Assembly: GCA_018806915.1 (NCBI GenBank)
Contig: JAGKQI010000026.1
Span: 535,497 to 599,496, forward strand
Direction of reading: 5' to 3'
DNA: 64,000 nt
DNA from: Phytophthora colocasiae
Lineage: Eukaryota > Oomycota > Peronosporomycetes > Peronosporales > Peronosporaceae
Each line of letters opens with the position of its first letter. Position 1 is the first letter of the stretch. Below are positions 9,543-19,808 of the stretch, piece by piece. The notes below the pieces were generated by a model that saw only the letters and a program-made list of their open reading frames with translations, was not told the origin of the DNA and searched no databases. The position numbers and the translations under genes are program-made.

Positions 9543-11021
9543 ATGGAGGCCGAGGCAAAGGCGCTGCTCGAAGAGCTCCGTGCAGCGCAAGAGGAACACG
9601 AGAGCGCTCTCACAGCTGCTAATGAGGTTCGCAATACTCTCAACCATGCTAGGAAGGATTATGAGGATGCTTGCGCTACGGAGAAGGTCAGGGAAGAAGA
9701 ACTATCAACGGCAGCAGAAGCGCTGGCTGTTAGCCTTCAGAGTCTAGAAGTGGAGGGCAATACAGCAAAGCTGGAGCTTATTGGACCTCTAATTACTGAC
9801 TCTTTGGTGGAGTATCATGCAAATATCGGCTGTTACCAGTGCTATCTCTTCTTAGACTGTCATGGAGAAGGCGGAGAGACGACTGCAAGGTTTGACGTCG
9901 CAAAGCTCGCAGTTCGCGTAGAATTTCCACGCGTTGAGATCGTTACCAAGAGAAAAATTGACGGAGAAGATGCTGAGGACGTTCAAGTTGTATGGTGGGC
10001 GGAGATCGAGCGGAACGTGGATGTTTTGCAGAGCACACTGGAAGATAAGGATGATCATTGGTACGTGAGACTCCCAATCAAACCAAGTGATAAACAGCCT
10101 TTGGGAGGCTTCTCGTCCTTCACGCAAGTGTCACCTGATGAGTTAAGACCAGAGAGCTACGGATCGGTGAGCTGCCGAGGGTGCAACGCTCTACTATTTG
10201 GGGATGAAGGTTCTAAGATCGAAAAGGTCTTGCCGCTTCCGTCCGCCAATTGGATGGACATGTTCGACTTCTGGGGAGCTGGTATTGGAGCGTTCGAGCA
10301 TATCCCAAGGGATGACATTCATGCGCAGCAGCATCGTGTTCTTGTTGGAGAGTCCTACGTCCTGCTACATGCCAGTGATTTCGTTAAGGATGCTACATTG
10401 GTCGATATGGTCCCTATGGATAATGAGAAAGAAGAGCGCGAGTGGATGCCACTGAACTGTGCTGCATGCTCCACTCGTGTGGGGTTGTGCAGTGTAGAGC
10501 AGTCAGACACTGTTCGGCTACACAAACACTTGATCAGTGCTCGCTGTCGCTTGGAGGAAGGAAACAAGACTGGGCAAGAGTGTCAAGAGGAAAATGTGTT
10601 CTCCAAGTACACAGTCGACAGTATTTTATGTGCCAAGCTATTAGAGATGGCCGACTCGGACGGAAAATTCCGCTTCGTCTTGACACCGTCCAGCCACAAC
10701 CATGAAGACGATCATTCGAGTGGCAAACGCGGTGAATTCCCTACTGGCGACGTGTCTTCAACTGAGCTGCAACTGCAACTCCTCAGTTGGGAAACTATGA
10801 TCAAGCGACAGGGCGAAGACAAGTTCTGTCGCGTACTTAAGGTTCTATACGGTCCTAAGCAGCCAATGCCTGCGATACCTGGACTATTACCTTCAGAAGA
10901 GGTATCCTTACCGCCGACTATGTGCTCTGTTATTGCCCAGCGACTTGAACTCAGCACTCGACTACTACCAGTGTCATTACGAACATTCAACCGGATGAAT
11001 ATGGGCTATCTATTCGCTTGA
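9543..11021 (+). CDS. UBE3D-type (HECT_2) E3 ubiquitin ligase
   Basis: This is an intronless gene of 492 residues. An N-terminal coiled coil (about residues 1-75, heptads rich in Ala, Glu and Leu) precedes a domain resembling UBE3D, an E3 that binds the E2 UBE2C and was described with a HECT-like C-terminal half. Supporting features are the paired cysteine motifs S-C-R-G-C-N-A-L-L-F near residue 212 and L-N-C-A-A-C-S-T-R-V-G near residue 305, an L-H-K-H-L-I-S segment, and a C-terminal half with conserved W-E-T-M-I-K. Animal UBE3D is about 390 residues; the extra length here is the coiled coil and linkers. Substrates are unknown. Confidence 0.8.
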   Translation: MEAEAKALLEELRAAQEEHESALTAANEVRNTLNHARKDYEDACATEKVREEELSTAAEALAVSLQSLEVEGNTAKLELIGPLITDSLVEYHANIGCYQCYLFLDCHGEGGETTARFDVAKLAVRVEFPRVEIVTKRKIDGEDAEDVQVVWWAEIERNVDVLQSTLEDKDDHWYVRLPIKPSDKQPLGGFSSFTQVSPDELRPESYGSVSCRGCNALLFGDEGSKIEKVLPLPSANWMDMFDFWGAGIGAFEHIPRDDIHAQQHRVLVGESYVLLHASDFVKDATLVDMVPMDNEKEEREWMPLNCAACSTRVGLCSVEQSDTVRLHKHLISARCRLEEGNKTGQECQEENVFSKYTVDSILCAKLLEMADSDGKFRFVLTPSSHNHEDDHSSGKRGEFPTGDVSSTELQLQLLSWETMIKRQGEDKFCRVLKVLYGPKQPMPAIPGLLPSEEVSLPPTMCSVIAQRLELSTRLLPVSLRTFNRMNMGYLFA

Positions 11022-11109
11022 TTTCACGCGTGGTTTCCAGGTTATCAAATACATGAAAAAAAAAACTAACTGTATTATTCCTCTGCTTTCATGCAAGCAG
11101 TGCAAACGC

Positions 11110-12042
11110 TTACTTGGTGGGCGCCCAGTAATCCATGATGTCAAGAGCCACCTCGCAGCTCTCACGCACAACCTGGACTTCGTCCTTCAAGTACTCCTTC
11201 AGAATGTCCTCGCACTCTTTCGTACCGATCGCTCCCAAAGCTTCCGCAGCCTCGTGACGGACCATGCGGTGCTCCGTTTCATCCAGTAGCACCTTCTTGA
11301 GGGCCGGGACAGTCACAGGGTTCTCCATCTGGCCCATGACGTAGGCCACCTCATGCTTGAACAGTGGGTTCGGATCTGCGAAAGAGTCAGCGAGAGCACG
11401 AGCCGCTTCCTCCGTGTTGCGGTTACGCAGCGAAAACATGGCGCGATACTTGGCGAACATATCGCCATCATGTTGCAGCAGAACCTTGCGAAGCTCCGAC
11501 GTGGGGACGTCCTTCTCAGCAGCAGGAGCCGGGTCTTCCGACAGGTACGGGTTACGGTCTACCTCTCCCTCGATGATCTCGCCCTTAGCCTTGGCCAACT
11601 TGTACTTGACCAGACTGGCCGCCAACTTGCAGGTGTCGGACACCTCTGGAGCAGGATCAGAGCTGTATTTCTCAAGCAGAGGCAGCGACTGGGCAGCGCC
11701 AATGGCGCCCAGAGCCTCAGCTGCTTCGTGACGCACCATCCCGTCGTCCGATTCGTCCGCCACCACTTGGTGAAGGGTCTCACAGGCCTCCTCCATCTGG
11801 AACTGACCAATCACGTAGGCCAATTCGTGGCGCATGAGCTCCGAGTCCTTGCGGTTGAGCAGAGCCGTCAGCAGAACCTGCAGGTCCTCCAGTCCGCCAC
11901 GCGAGCGCAGGTAGAAGATGGCACGCGTGCGCTTGCCAATAGGTTCTGACAGGTCCAGCATTGCATTGCGGAGGTTCTCGAAGGTCGGAGCTGTGTCCGG
12001 GACGGCGGAAATCGTCTCGGTCACGGACGAGTGGGACGGCAT
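11110..12042 (-). CDS. DOHH: Deoxyhypusine hydroxylase
   Basis: This 310-residue enzyme performs the second step of hypusine formation on translation factor eIF5A, using a non-haem di-iron centre. The sequence is a ring of HEAT-like repeats in two halves. The four metal-binding His-Glu pairs are visible: R-H-E-L-A-Y, R-H-E-A-A-E-A-L-G-A-I, K-H-E-V-A-Y-V-M-G-Q and a second R-H-E-A-A-E-A-L-G-A-I. Length matches the family (about 300). The frame extends to a TTG at 12060, but the ATG at 12042 is preferred. An initiator-like GCCATTCTGACATTTG with one extra spacer base lies just upstream (12058-12074). It is divergent from the ubiquitin-like gene at 12466, sharing a short promoter region. Confidence 0.95.
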   Translation of the reverse strand: MPSHSSVTETISAVPDTAPTFENLRNAMLDLSEPIGKRTRAIFYLRSRGGLEDLQVLLTALLNRKDSELMRHELAYVIGQFQMEEACETLHQVVADESDDGMVRHEAAEALGAIGAAQSLPLLEKYSSDPAPEVSDTCKLAASLVKYKLAKAKGEIIEGEVDRNPYLSEDPAPAAEKDVPTSELRKVLLQHDGDMFAKYRAMFSLRNRNTEEAARALADSFADPNPLFKHEVAYVMGQMENPVTVPALKKVLLDETEHRMVRHEAAEALGAIGTKECEDILKEYLKDEVQVVRESCEVALDIMDYWAPTK

Positions 12043-12465
12043 CTTGGTCTTCCAAAGCAAATGTCAGAATGGCTACGTCAGTCTTTAGCCAGTCAAAAGG
12101 TCGTTATGAATTGAAAGTGCCTCTGGCCAATAAGAATGCATCTGGAGCTGATTGGTGTGGACTTGGTGTAACCTTACAAGTTGAAGTCATTTTTACATGA
12201 CCCTTATATAAGCTCTAATTAATGCACTAAAATTTAGCGAGAAAAAAAGCACAATACCACACTGGCGTTTTGTATGGCCATCTGGTCGAACTGGCAGACA
12301 AGTGAGTGGCACATTGTCAAGAGCTCAAGTGTGAGGACACTTGCACGCGAGTCATTATCGCACTTCAGTTGCCAAAGGTCCCACCTCTCCCACCGAAACA
12401 CAAGGAGGGAATCAACTAGAAACGATAGGGAATTCTTCTCGCCGTTAGGTTTATCGCCTCTCGAG

Positions 12466-12893
12466 ATGCAGCTCTTCATTCGATCGGTGCGTGGCTTTTC
12501 AGTAATGGCAGCCACCCAGCACCTAACGTTCGTCGGTGTGTGCAGGATGCCGGACGCACTCTGACTGTAGCGGTACCAAACGCACGAGCCAAAGTGCAGG
12601 AGCTACTGGAGCTCGTGGAAGCCAAGGAGCACGGTCTGCGAGCGCAGGGATACCTCAATTACGGTGGTGTGCCACTGCGAGCATCCCGGTCGCTGACGGA
12701 CTATGGGATCCAGAACCACGCTACGCTGGACTTGTCGCGGCGTCTGCACGGCGGCTGCTTCGGCTTCTCCATCATGTTGTGGATTATCATCTTTATCTGC
12801 TGCCTCATCAGTGTCTGCACCTGCGGGCTGTCGTTGCCAGTGGCGTTGTGTCTGCTGCCACCAGCTTTACTCTTACCGCTCTGCTGTCTGTGA
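12466..12893 (+). CDS. Ubiquitin-like protein with hydrophobic membrane tail (two exons)
   Basis: Exon 1 is 12466-12486 (ATG, 7 codons). A 59-base intron (12487-12545) has a perfect GTGCGT donor, a CTAAC branch site and a GTGTGCAG acceptor. Exon 2 is 12546-12893. The joined protein has 122 residues. Residues 1-77 align along their length with ubiquitin: an M-Q-L-F-I strand, a T-L-T-V-x-V strand, the helix, and S-L-T-D-Y-G-I-Q-N-H-A-T-L, ending R-R-L-H-G-G where ubiquitin has R-L-R-G-G. Unlike ubiquitin, a 45-residue cysteine-rich hydrophobic tail follows, with one or two membrane helices. It is probably a membrane-anchored ubiquitin-fold protein; whether the Gly-Gly is ever exposed by cleavage is unknown. 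A frame starting at GTG 12540 misses the first strand. Confidence 0.8.
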
Positions 12894-13235
12894 TTCGGAT
12901 CTTTTGTAGACAAATTCTTGACGTCCATGTCCAGAGTAACAGAAAAGTAGGGAACGACAGCATTTTTTTTAAAAGTTCCAGCAGATAACTATCAACCAGG
13001 GCCTGAAGCAGACCAACACAAAAAGCAATAAAAAGTCACGTCTTCGTCTTCAAGTAGCAACCTGCTTTGATCCACTGCGAACCCCGTCAATTGGACTGGA
13101 TGAACGTGCGAATGCCGTATCCTGCTAACACCTGTCTGTATCTCTGTCTGTAGGTATCTTTCACCAGTCCGGAAGCCTGCATTTCATAGCTCAATAGCTC
13201 TGTAGTTGCTGCTGTATAGCTCCATCTTGCTGCAT
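12894..13235. other. Gap between convergent Ubl and SmD3 genes
   Basis: This carries the 3' ends of both neighbours. I see no reading frame, repeat or RNA gene of note here. Confidence 0.6.
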
Positions 13236-13601
13236 CTACTTGCGTGCGCCAGGACCTGTGCGTCTGCCTCCTTTACGGCCCTGCATCTTGCCACTCTTCT
13301 TCTTCTTGCTGTCCTCGTTCTTCTTGCTCAACGCCTGCACCTTGCCCAGCAGTGGGGAATTCTTGAGGATGTCCGGCAGAATCACCAGTTTAATCTGCGA
13401 GCCGCGTACGTACACGAGCTCGAGCTTGGACTTCTGACCGTCGCGCTGTGTGAGCACCACGTCGCTGAGCTGGCAGTTCATGCTGTCCTCGCTCTCCGTC
13501 AGGTGACCGCGGTACACCTCGCCGTTCTTGAGCTCAATAGTCACGGTACGGCCCTCACCTTCGTGCAGCAGCGAGATGGGCACCCCCACAGTCTTGGACA
13601 T
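13236..13601 (-). CDS. Small nuclear ribonucleoprotein SmD3
   Basis: This encodes 121 residues, a core spliceosomal Sm protein of the heptameric ring on U1, U2, U4 and U5 snRNAs. Sm motif 1 (residues ~12-45, with G-R-T-V-T-I-E-L-K-N-G-E and the M-N-C strand) and Sm motif 2 (Y-V-R-G-S-Q-I-K-L-V-I-L-P) are complete. The tail is basic and ends with a short Arg/Gly stretch, where animal SmD3 carries RG repeats. The frame is open for 29 codons upstream to a non-AUG codon; the ATG at 13601 gives the family's usual start, M-S-K-T-V-G-V-P. Confidence 0.95.
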   Translation of the reverse strand: MSKTVGVPISLLHEGEGRTVTIELKNGEVYRGHLTESEDSMNCQLSDVVLTQRDGQKSKLELVYVRGSQIKLVILPDILKNSPLLGKVQALSKKNEDSKKKKSGKMQGRKGGRRTGPGARK

Positions 13602-13734
13602 GGTCGGTCGAAGTGTCGGCTGGCGGCTGGAGCTTGTCGTAAAGCTCCTATTTTTTATACCAATATATTGTGTTGTAATTAAATGCAATATATTTTGCTT
13701 TAATTTGATGAAAATAATACGACACCATTCGCGC

Positions 13735-14730
13735 CCAGGTATTTGAAAGCATATGGTGTCAGGTATCAGACAGGTATTAGTCCAGGTATTGTCCGGGTAT
13801 GAAAATTGAAATAACTTACCGGGTTTTATTTTTTTCTTACGGTTTTTCTAACCGCCATTCAGCCACTCATTCCAGAAAGCATCGGGGACGATACGTGGCA
13901 AGCATGGCGCGCACCCACAAGACGGCTTACATCAAGCAACGCATGGCGGAAGAAGCGAGGGAGGAGGAAGAAGCTGGGGAATGGATACGTGCGGCCCGGA
14001 CGAGGTCCGAAAAGTCCGCTGTGTTGGCGAAGGTAGCGGAATAACGGAATGCACGCAGTAAAGAAGAAGTGGTGGGGGCCGACGCGGTGGAGTCCTACGA
14101 TGAAGCCGCTGGGGAGGAGGAGTCCGACGGCGAAAACGCCGAGGAGAGTGAGGAAGAGGACGCTGGAGAGGAGAGGCGTGAGGGAGAAGATGCTTGAGAA
14201 GAGGAACGTGACGATAGAGTCCGTATCAGCAGGAAACGTACGGCGTCTGACCTGGAAGAAGAGGCGGTGGTGGCAGTACCTACGTTTTCAGTAGGCCAAC
14301 GCAGCTGGGCACTTTTTGAGACTGCTCTCAAAGTATACATGACCGAGACAAGGCAAGTTCCTGTCGTGAAGGAGAATATTAACGTCCAGCGGCGCAATAA
14401 TACCCTGCGTGGGCAACAACAGTGTATTACTTTGTCCGTAGATACAACTACCAACTAGTTGCGATAGATCAGTTTGGGCGTGGGCGAACGAGCATTGGAT
14501 AAAAGCACACCACCACACTCCAACTCCTTTCTCATCACTTTGCCATTTGTCGACGTCATGCACGCATGAATATTCCAGGTATACAACCTGGAAAAAACCT
14601 GTTTCCGTAAGATAAAAGTAAATTACACTATCTTTTATGCATATTTTGATACCTGGAGAATCCCTGGCAACAAACCTGGAGAATATCTGTTGAGTGTAAA
14701 CCCTAACCCTCCTAAATACCTGGACGGGAG
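13735..14730. mobile_element. Degraded DNA transposon with inverted clusters of CAGGTAT repeats
   Basis: The left edge (13735-13800) holds five spaced copies of CAGGTAT or CGGGTAT. The right edge (about 14573-14730) holds several copies of ACCTGG or ATACCTGG, mostly in opposite orientation. Between them lie broken plus-strand frames: one starting M-A-R-T-H-K-T at 13904, an acidic stretch in another frame, and 14267-14458. The last has a W-x-x-F-E...Y-M...T...V...R-N-N pattern that resembles the N-terminal region of oomycete MULE-type transposases. Clustered subterminal repeats are typical of transposase binding sites. Exact termini and target duplication are not clear. Confidence 0.5.
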
Positions 14731-14931
14731 AGCCGTCCAAAATAATACCCCCTCAAATTATGGGCTTGTGCTTATATCGCGGTGGTGTGATCGCTACATG
14801 CGTTACCCCGCTACACGGTGGGCTCGTTACCATGTCTTGTATACATCTAGAGTTTCGCTGTCAATTCGCGCTGGCTGGTAGAATTCCCCGTTCATCACTG
14901 GAGTCAAACTATAATCGATCTTCAAAGGTCG

Positions 14932-14958
14932 TAGAGTACTATCAATGATAGTACTCTA
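14932..14958. repeat. Perfect 12-bp hairpin
   Basis: TAGAGTACTATC and its exact complement are separated by only three bases. It lies in transposon-derived sequence and may be a remnant terminus or a short structural element. Confidence 0.7.
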
Positions 14959-14985
14959 TCAAGTTATGTTCTGAAGACTTCCTTT

Positions 14986-15365
14986 ATGGAATGGATTGAT
15001 GGGGACGTCAACATTGTGGAGCTGCCAACCAGAAACGTGGTGGACAACCCCTGGAATGCTAGATTGGAAGGCGCAGAAGTGGGCTGGGATTTGTAGTGTA
15101 CGCTTTGTTTTGTACGTGGCAGTCACGGACAAGTTGGCAACGTATTGTTCGACCTCCAGCTAGACGTCTCCGAGTTTATCGAGTTGAGATTGAGAATCTG
15201 AATCAGGACCCAGTGTCCATTGTTGCCCCAAGGACAGAGGTTCGTTTCGACGCCCGTGCGCTTCTGGGCTTGCAAACAGGTGATCCTCTTCCCCGAGATC
15301 CTCCTACACCGAGTGGTGCTGTATTCCCAGATCCACTAGTTGTGGTTGTCGATGCTCGACGGTAA
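14986..15365 (+). other. Fragmentary frames upstream of the MULE remnant
   Basis: A short frame at 14986-15096 (37 codons, with W-I-D-G-D-V-N-I-V-E-L-P) is followed in another frame by 15096-15365. The second contains R-R-L-R but has no signal peptide, so it is not an effector. Both look like pieces of a transposon-encoded protein. They are not a credible gene as they stand. Confidence 0.3.
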
Positions 15366-15562
15366 TTTCGGAAGATTTTATTTTGGATCGTATACTGAAC
15401 TGATCAGGTTAACGATCTGGATTGCGGGTCTGAAATGTGAACAGGTGCCTTTTGAACGAAAAAACAATTTAAAGTGCGGAAGTTGATGCATTATGGAACC
15501 GTGCTAGTGGCTACCTAACAAGTCCTAAAGTGTGGCGCTAGTGACTGGGTGACAATCCGTCG

Positions 15563-16888
15563 TTAGTGGAACAAGCTCTTCAAGCTCGTCATTGTCACTG
15601 TCGATGTCGGTAGGAATGCTGACTCGCGTGGAACTCGACGCGCGCGCCCACGTGGAACATCAGCAACACGACGCACGTACTCTTGCGAAATTGTCTTTAT
15701 CACTGTCACGAATGTTGCCATCGAGGGATGCGGTGTCGGAAATCGGCTATTTAGCTCGCGGTTAAATCGCTCGAGGGGATTATTGGTTCTTGCAATCAGC
15801 TCGTTGTCCAGCCCGAATACGTTCCAGACATCGACTGAATATTGCTCAAGCCACGTGCGGTTAAAGTACCCCCAAAACTCCCTCCATTTAGCTGTAGAAT
15901 AGATCACTTCAGCAGCAGTGCACCATTGTTTGATCTCACGCTTTACCCACTTGATACCTCTTTCGACTTGATCGTGCTCGATCACGGTCAGTGTACACAC
16001 ACACCACCCGTCATAGCAATTAAACACTCTTCATCTGGTATTGCGTATCGCTTCATCGCGGGGCGAAGTGCCTGCTTCATATGAAACAGACACCCCAAAA
16101 CAATGGCGTTTGGCAATTGCGTATGTAGTAAGTCCATCAAAGCTGCTTCGAAGTCACAGACAATCTCCGCTGGCTCAAGCTGCTGGTCCGTTGCTTGAAC
16201 AACGAAGTGGATCGTATCCCAGTAACAATCGCCACTGCGTGAGGTGCTCAAAACGTAAAATACAGGAACAAATACTCCTGAAGCGCAGTCGTGCACCACA
16301 TTGCGTGTATCCTGTAGGGACACAACGGAAGGTACCGTTGACGAATAGTGTCGTGCCATGGTAGCGTAAGAGCGATACTAAGGCAGGATGAGCCCAACCT
16401 AGAATTCGCTTAGGCTTACTCAAATTCTCACGGTTTGGTGTAACGCAGTGGAATTGAAAGAACGGTACTGCCTCGTCGAGCGGTGGGATCTCGATTGATC
16501 CGCGCACGTTACCTGAGTAATGCTGGTTTCTAGCGTGGTGCACACGTCGAATAACTTGCTGCTCCGACAGGCCGCGAACTACGTTAGGGTTTGTCGTTGA
16601 GTAGAATTGACGTCTTAACTCTTCCCAAGCTTGCCTCACAGGCCATGCAACGTGATCAATCGCTAAAACATCTGCTAGGGCTTTCATTTTCGCTTCAACA
16701 TTGACGACTGAGCTCGTTACGTCTCGGTCACGGCATGTGTGGCACCGTACGGTGGAGTAACCCATAGAAGCAACCGTGAATTCCAACTTGCCACGACATC
16801 CTGCTCGAAACTTGGAGCAGCGATAGACAATCTTTCTGGAAGACGACCATGCCTTGCCCGAGTGTACTTGTACCCCTTGTAAACGCAC
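15563..16888 (-). pseudogene. MULE-type transposase, two frameshifts
   Basis: Three minus-strand frames (16888-16175, 16359-15988, 16027-15563) join into one transposase. The first carries an N-terminal C-R-x-x-R-D zinc-binding-like segment. The second carries the MULE domain core: C-D-F-E-A-A-L with an acidic catalytic residue, then V-L-G-C-L-F-H-M-K-Q-A, the C...H pattern of this superfamily. The third has the W...Y-F-x-x-T-W-L and R-T-N-N-P-L-E-R-F-N-R-E-L segment near the usual C-terminal end. Frame changes fall near 16310 and 16010-16030. It is a dead element; its terminal inverted repeats were not identified. Confidence 0.8.
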
Positions 16889-17264
16889 GTGGTACGCTCA
16901 GCACGCCTGGGAGTATTGCTACTTCCACCTACACCTTGTTCAGATCCTAGTGCCATGTGTTCGTGGGTAACATCCGTCCATGGCTCAATAAGATCTCCTT
17001 GGTTGACTCGGTCATTGTTGTCGTCGTCACCAACATCTTACGATCGCTGTGAGAAGCCACGGCACCCGTCTGCTCGACCTCAGCCGCGGCACTACCGCCC
17101 CATTCCAGCATGTTACTTCAGTTGAGCCTCTTGATACAACTTCCAGACTGATGGAGCAACCGAGTTCCTCTCCACTGAACACTCCGAGAGAAAAAAGAAG
17201 AAGCGTCTGCACTCCGCCACTAGTTTTCACATCCCTATTCTGATCATACCTGAGGTATGCATCC

Positions 17265-18129
17265 GATCATAAAACTGTTCAGTTCCGTATACGATCCATT
17301 TGAGAGGTAACCGGTCAGCTCTGTCGTCTCCTTTTTTAAAAAGTACGGCAACCGAGGAATAGCGTTGGTGGGGTAGTTACATTCCACGTTCCAGCTGGTA
17401 GGAAAACACTATCCGCAAAATATCTCCAAACGTTTCTGGATCTAGCTGATAAAACGCTGTCGTAAATCCATCAGGGTCAGGGGCAGAGTGGTCGCGTCGA
17501 ATTGACGATGCAAACTCGTCTCTTGTGAAATCTTTTTCGAGACTTTTAGATGCGTCTGGAGTAAGTTCGTGATTAATCGTGTCCAACAACCGTTCTTGAG
17601 CAACCCTGTCAATTACTTCGTGTTGCTGCGAATATTCCCGATCGGCGAATATTCTACCCCAGTGTTGTTGAAACCCTTTCGTGATATCAGCAGGATCAGT
17701 CGAGACTGTACCATCAATCTGACGGATAGTTCTTAAAGGCGTCTTACTAAGTTCAAATCGAGGTGCACGAAAGAAGAGCTTTGAGCTTTTCTCCCCTTCA
17801 GTGACAGTTCGTTCAAATCCGACCTTTTTGTCGGAAGGTATCTCATTCTTCTTGACACTTATCAAGGCATTTTTTGTAAAATAATAATCGATACTGGTTT
17901 GGTCATTTGCTCCATCCTGGGCTACTACATTTGCACATTCTTCTAGATGATCACGTGCTGCTTAACGCTCTGCGTATGTTGCGGAACGCAAGTTTCGTTG
18001 ACACCTCTACAGATAGCATTTCATCTTGTCCTTCCAGACTTTCCACACTATTCCAGCGTTTGTTGACTCTCGTAAAACAGGAAGGGGCGCTTTGGCATCA
18101 TCAATAATATCATCCCGTAATTTGGGAAT
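17265..18129 (-). mobile_element. LINE fragment: linker and start of reverse transcriptase
   Basis: The open stretch 17865-17377 encodes the region just before the reverse transcriptase of a non-LTR retrotransposon: G-E-K-S-S-K-L-F-F, then T-I-R-Q-I-D-G, then D-P-D-G-F-T-T-A-F-Y of RT block 1. Frameshifted continuations run down to about 17265 (a V-A-V-L-F-K-K-G-D-D-R-A-D-like segment) and up to 18129. This is the 3' half of the LINE whose endonuclease half lies at 24180-24900; the two were separated by the Gypsy material between them. Confidence 0.75.
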
Positions 18130-18130
18130 A

Positions 18131-18391
18131 TGTGGTGCTCACGGATTGGGAGCTGGAACTCCCGCGAAGTCAACGTGTATTGAATTCAGGTGTTGCCGGT
18201 AAATAACAAAGTAATGTCTTAACTACTCTGCAAGGACGATCTCGCCTACCGTAGTGGCAGTCCATGGAGAAGCGTCCTTGATCTGTTGAACAGTATCATC
18301 TACAGTTGCATGCTTCAGTCGTCGCGATCTGCTTAACTATGTCTGCTCGAATAGAGTATCCAGTCATGGGTTGGAGAAGCTGGGTACATGC
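18131..18391 (+). repeat. Left arm of 261-bp inverted repeat in the Gypsy patch
   Basis: This is the reverse complement of 22127-22387, with only scattered single-base differences. Both arms have equal length, so there is no net insertion or deletion. It ends at ...GGTACATGC, after which the two copies diverge completely. Confidence 0.85.
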
Positions 18392-18621
18392 ATGCCATCA
18401 TCACACTGCCTCCCAAGCTTTCCAGCTGCTTGCAGTGGTCGCGCGTTATATTGTGAGTTCTACTCAAAACTGGATTGATCGATTGGTTAATCGCTTACGA
18501 TCAATGACCCACGCAATCGTTCAGCCGATCATAAATCATAAGGAAACATTACCGAAGATAGGTTTCAATTGCGCGCTGCAAAGCAGAGCGCACCAGCAAC
18601 TTTTCCTGCATCAGCACGGCA

Positions 18622-19044
18622 ATGGATCCTCAGTCTCACGTGTCGCTTGGGACCGCAAGAGGCTTTCGATCAGCTGACACTTCGCCGGCGAATGGTGCGC
18701 GGAATGGCGCTCGCACGCGTGCATCGCCACATCCAGCTCGTGTATCGCCGTACCCTGAGCGCATTCGAACACCAACGGGAACACCACCACCTCCAGGACC
18801 AATACGACGGCGGACACCACCAGCAGAAACTGCCAGTGCACGCTCGAATCCAATTCCAGCGCCATCTACATCTCAACAGCCTACTCTCGGGGCAGCAAGG
18901 TCACCTGCAGCGTCAAGTGGAGCTAGGCGTTCTCCGTTCCCTAGTACAGATAGTCAACCGCGGACTCCAAGTTCAACACCATGCCGAGCGTCACCCCGAG
19001 CTTCATCGCCTATTGGTAGAACCAAGATTGTAGAAGCCGTTTAA
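18622..19044 (+). other. Pro/Arg/Ser-rich open frame in Gypsy flank
   Basis: This is 140 codons starting M-D-P-Q-S-H, low in complexity and rich in Pro, Arg, Ser and Thr. It may be the N-terminal part of a gag gene from another element. No domain is recognisable and it stops before any nucleic-acid binding motif. Confidence 0.3.
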
Positions 19045-19329
19045 GCAGTGAAGTGCCGTGTTGGGATGCGCATGTTGCTTGGTTACGGCGTCCTCCATGC
19101 TTCTGATGTGATCTAGCCTACAGTGTTGCACCATAAGGCTAGTAGCGTCAATAACACATCAATAAGATGAACTAGTTAAATAGAAGTGTGTGGATGGTAT
19201 GCCTTGATAATAAAAGCGCTCACCTGGTTACAGAGAGCGCCGCTACGGTACCGCAGAAGTTGATGCGTACGCACTGGTTGTCCCGCGCTCTGCTTGAAGA
19301 GCTTTAATGGAAAGCTGCTACTAGTAGAT

Positions 19330-19700
19330 TTTGACCAATCACATCGAGCCGTTGATTGGACTGGCGATTGACCAATCACCCTTGATGCCCAATTTTGATT
19401 GGAATTGACAAAAATACCGTTATTAATATGCAGCCTCTTTTCCGTTCGTCCAATTGCGTGTCTCGTCACATGTATTGCGCAGCCGGTACATCAACTTCTA
19501 ACACGTTGCAGTGTTACAGGTCATTTTTGCAAAGATTTGCAACTCTTGACACCCAGCCAATGAGAACGCTCAGATTCGAATTTCAGCCAATCAGGAGTCT
19601 TGGAATCTTGAAAGTCATCGTACGGAGCAGATATCTTTGTGATTGACCCCAAACCCCGTTATCCTCTGTAGTGCAGTACTGAACACGTTGTCCATTGGTC
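19330..19700. promoter_or_regulatory. Cluster of CCAAT boxes, possible LTR promoter
   Basis: CCAAT or its complement ATTGG occurs at least seven times: near 19335, 19355, 19372, 19398, 19557, 19588 and 19692. Several are CCAATCA/TGATTGG, the NF-Y target. The cluster lies just beyond the 3' end of the minus-strand pol frame, where the 3' LTR would be expected. No second LTR copy was found to prove it. Confidence 0.4.
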
Positions 19701-19808
19701 ACATAACTTCTTCGTCTCGACAGAGGTTCATAGACGCAAATCCTCCAAGCTAGATCATCAGCTTTGGAATGAAGTCGCCATAACTCTGCTTCTAGTTCAC
19801 TTGGCGCG

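Noticed and set aside
12274..12564. 96-codon plus-strand frame
   Set aside because: It reads exon 1 and the intron of the ubiquitin-like gene and stops just inside exon 2; only the M-Q-L-F-I-R-S portion is real.
15096..15365. Possible RXLR effector (has R-R-L-R)
   Set aside because: No signal peptide and set in transposon debris.
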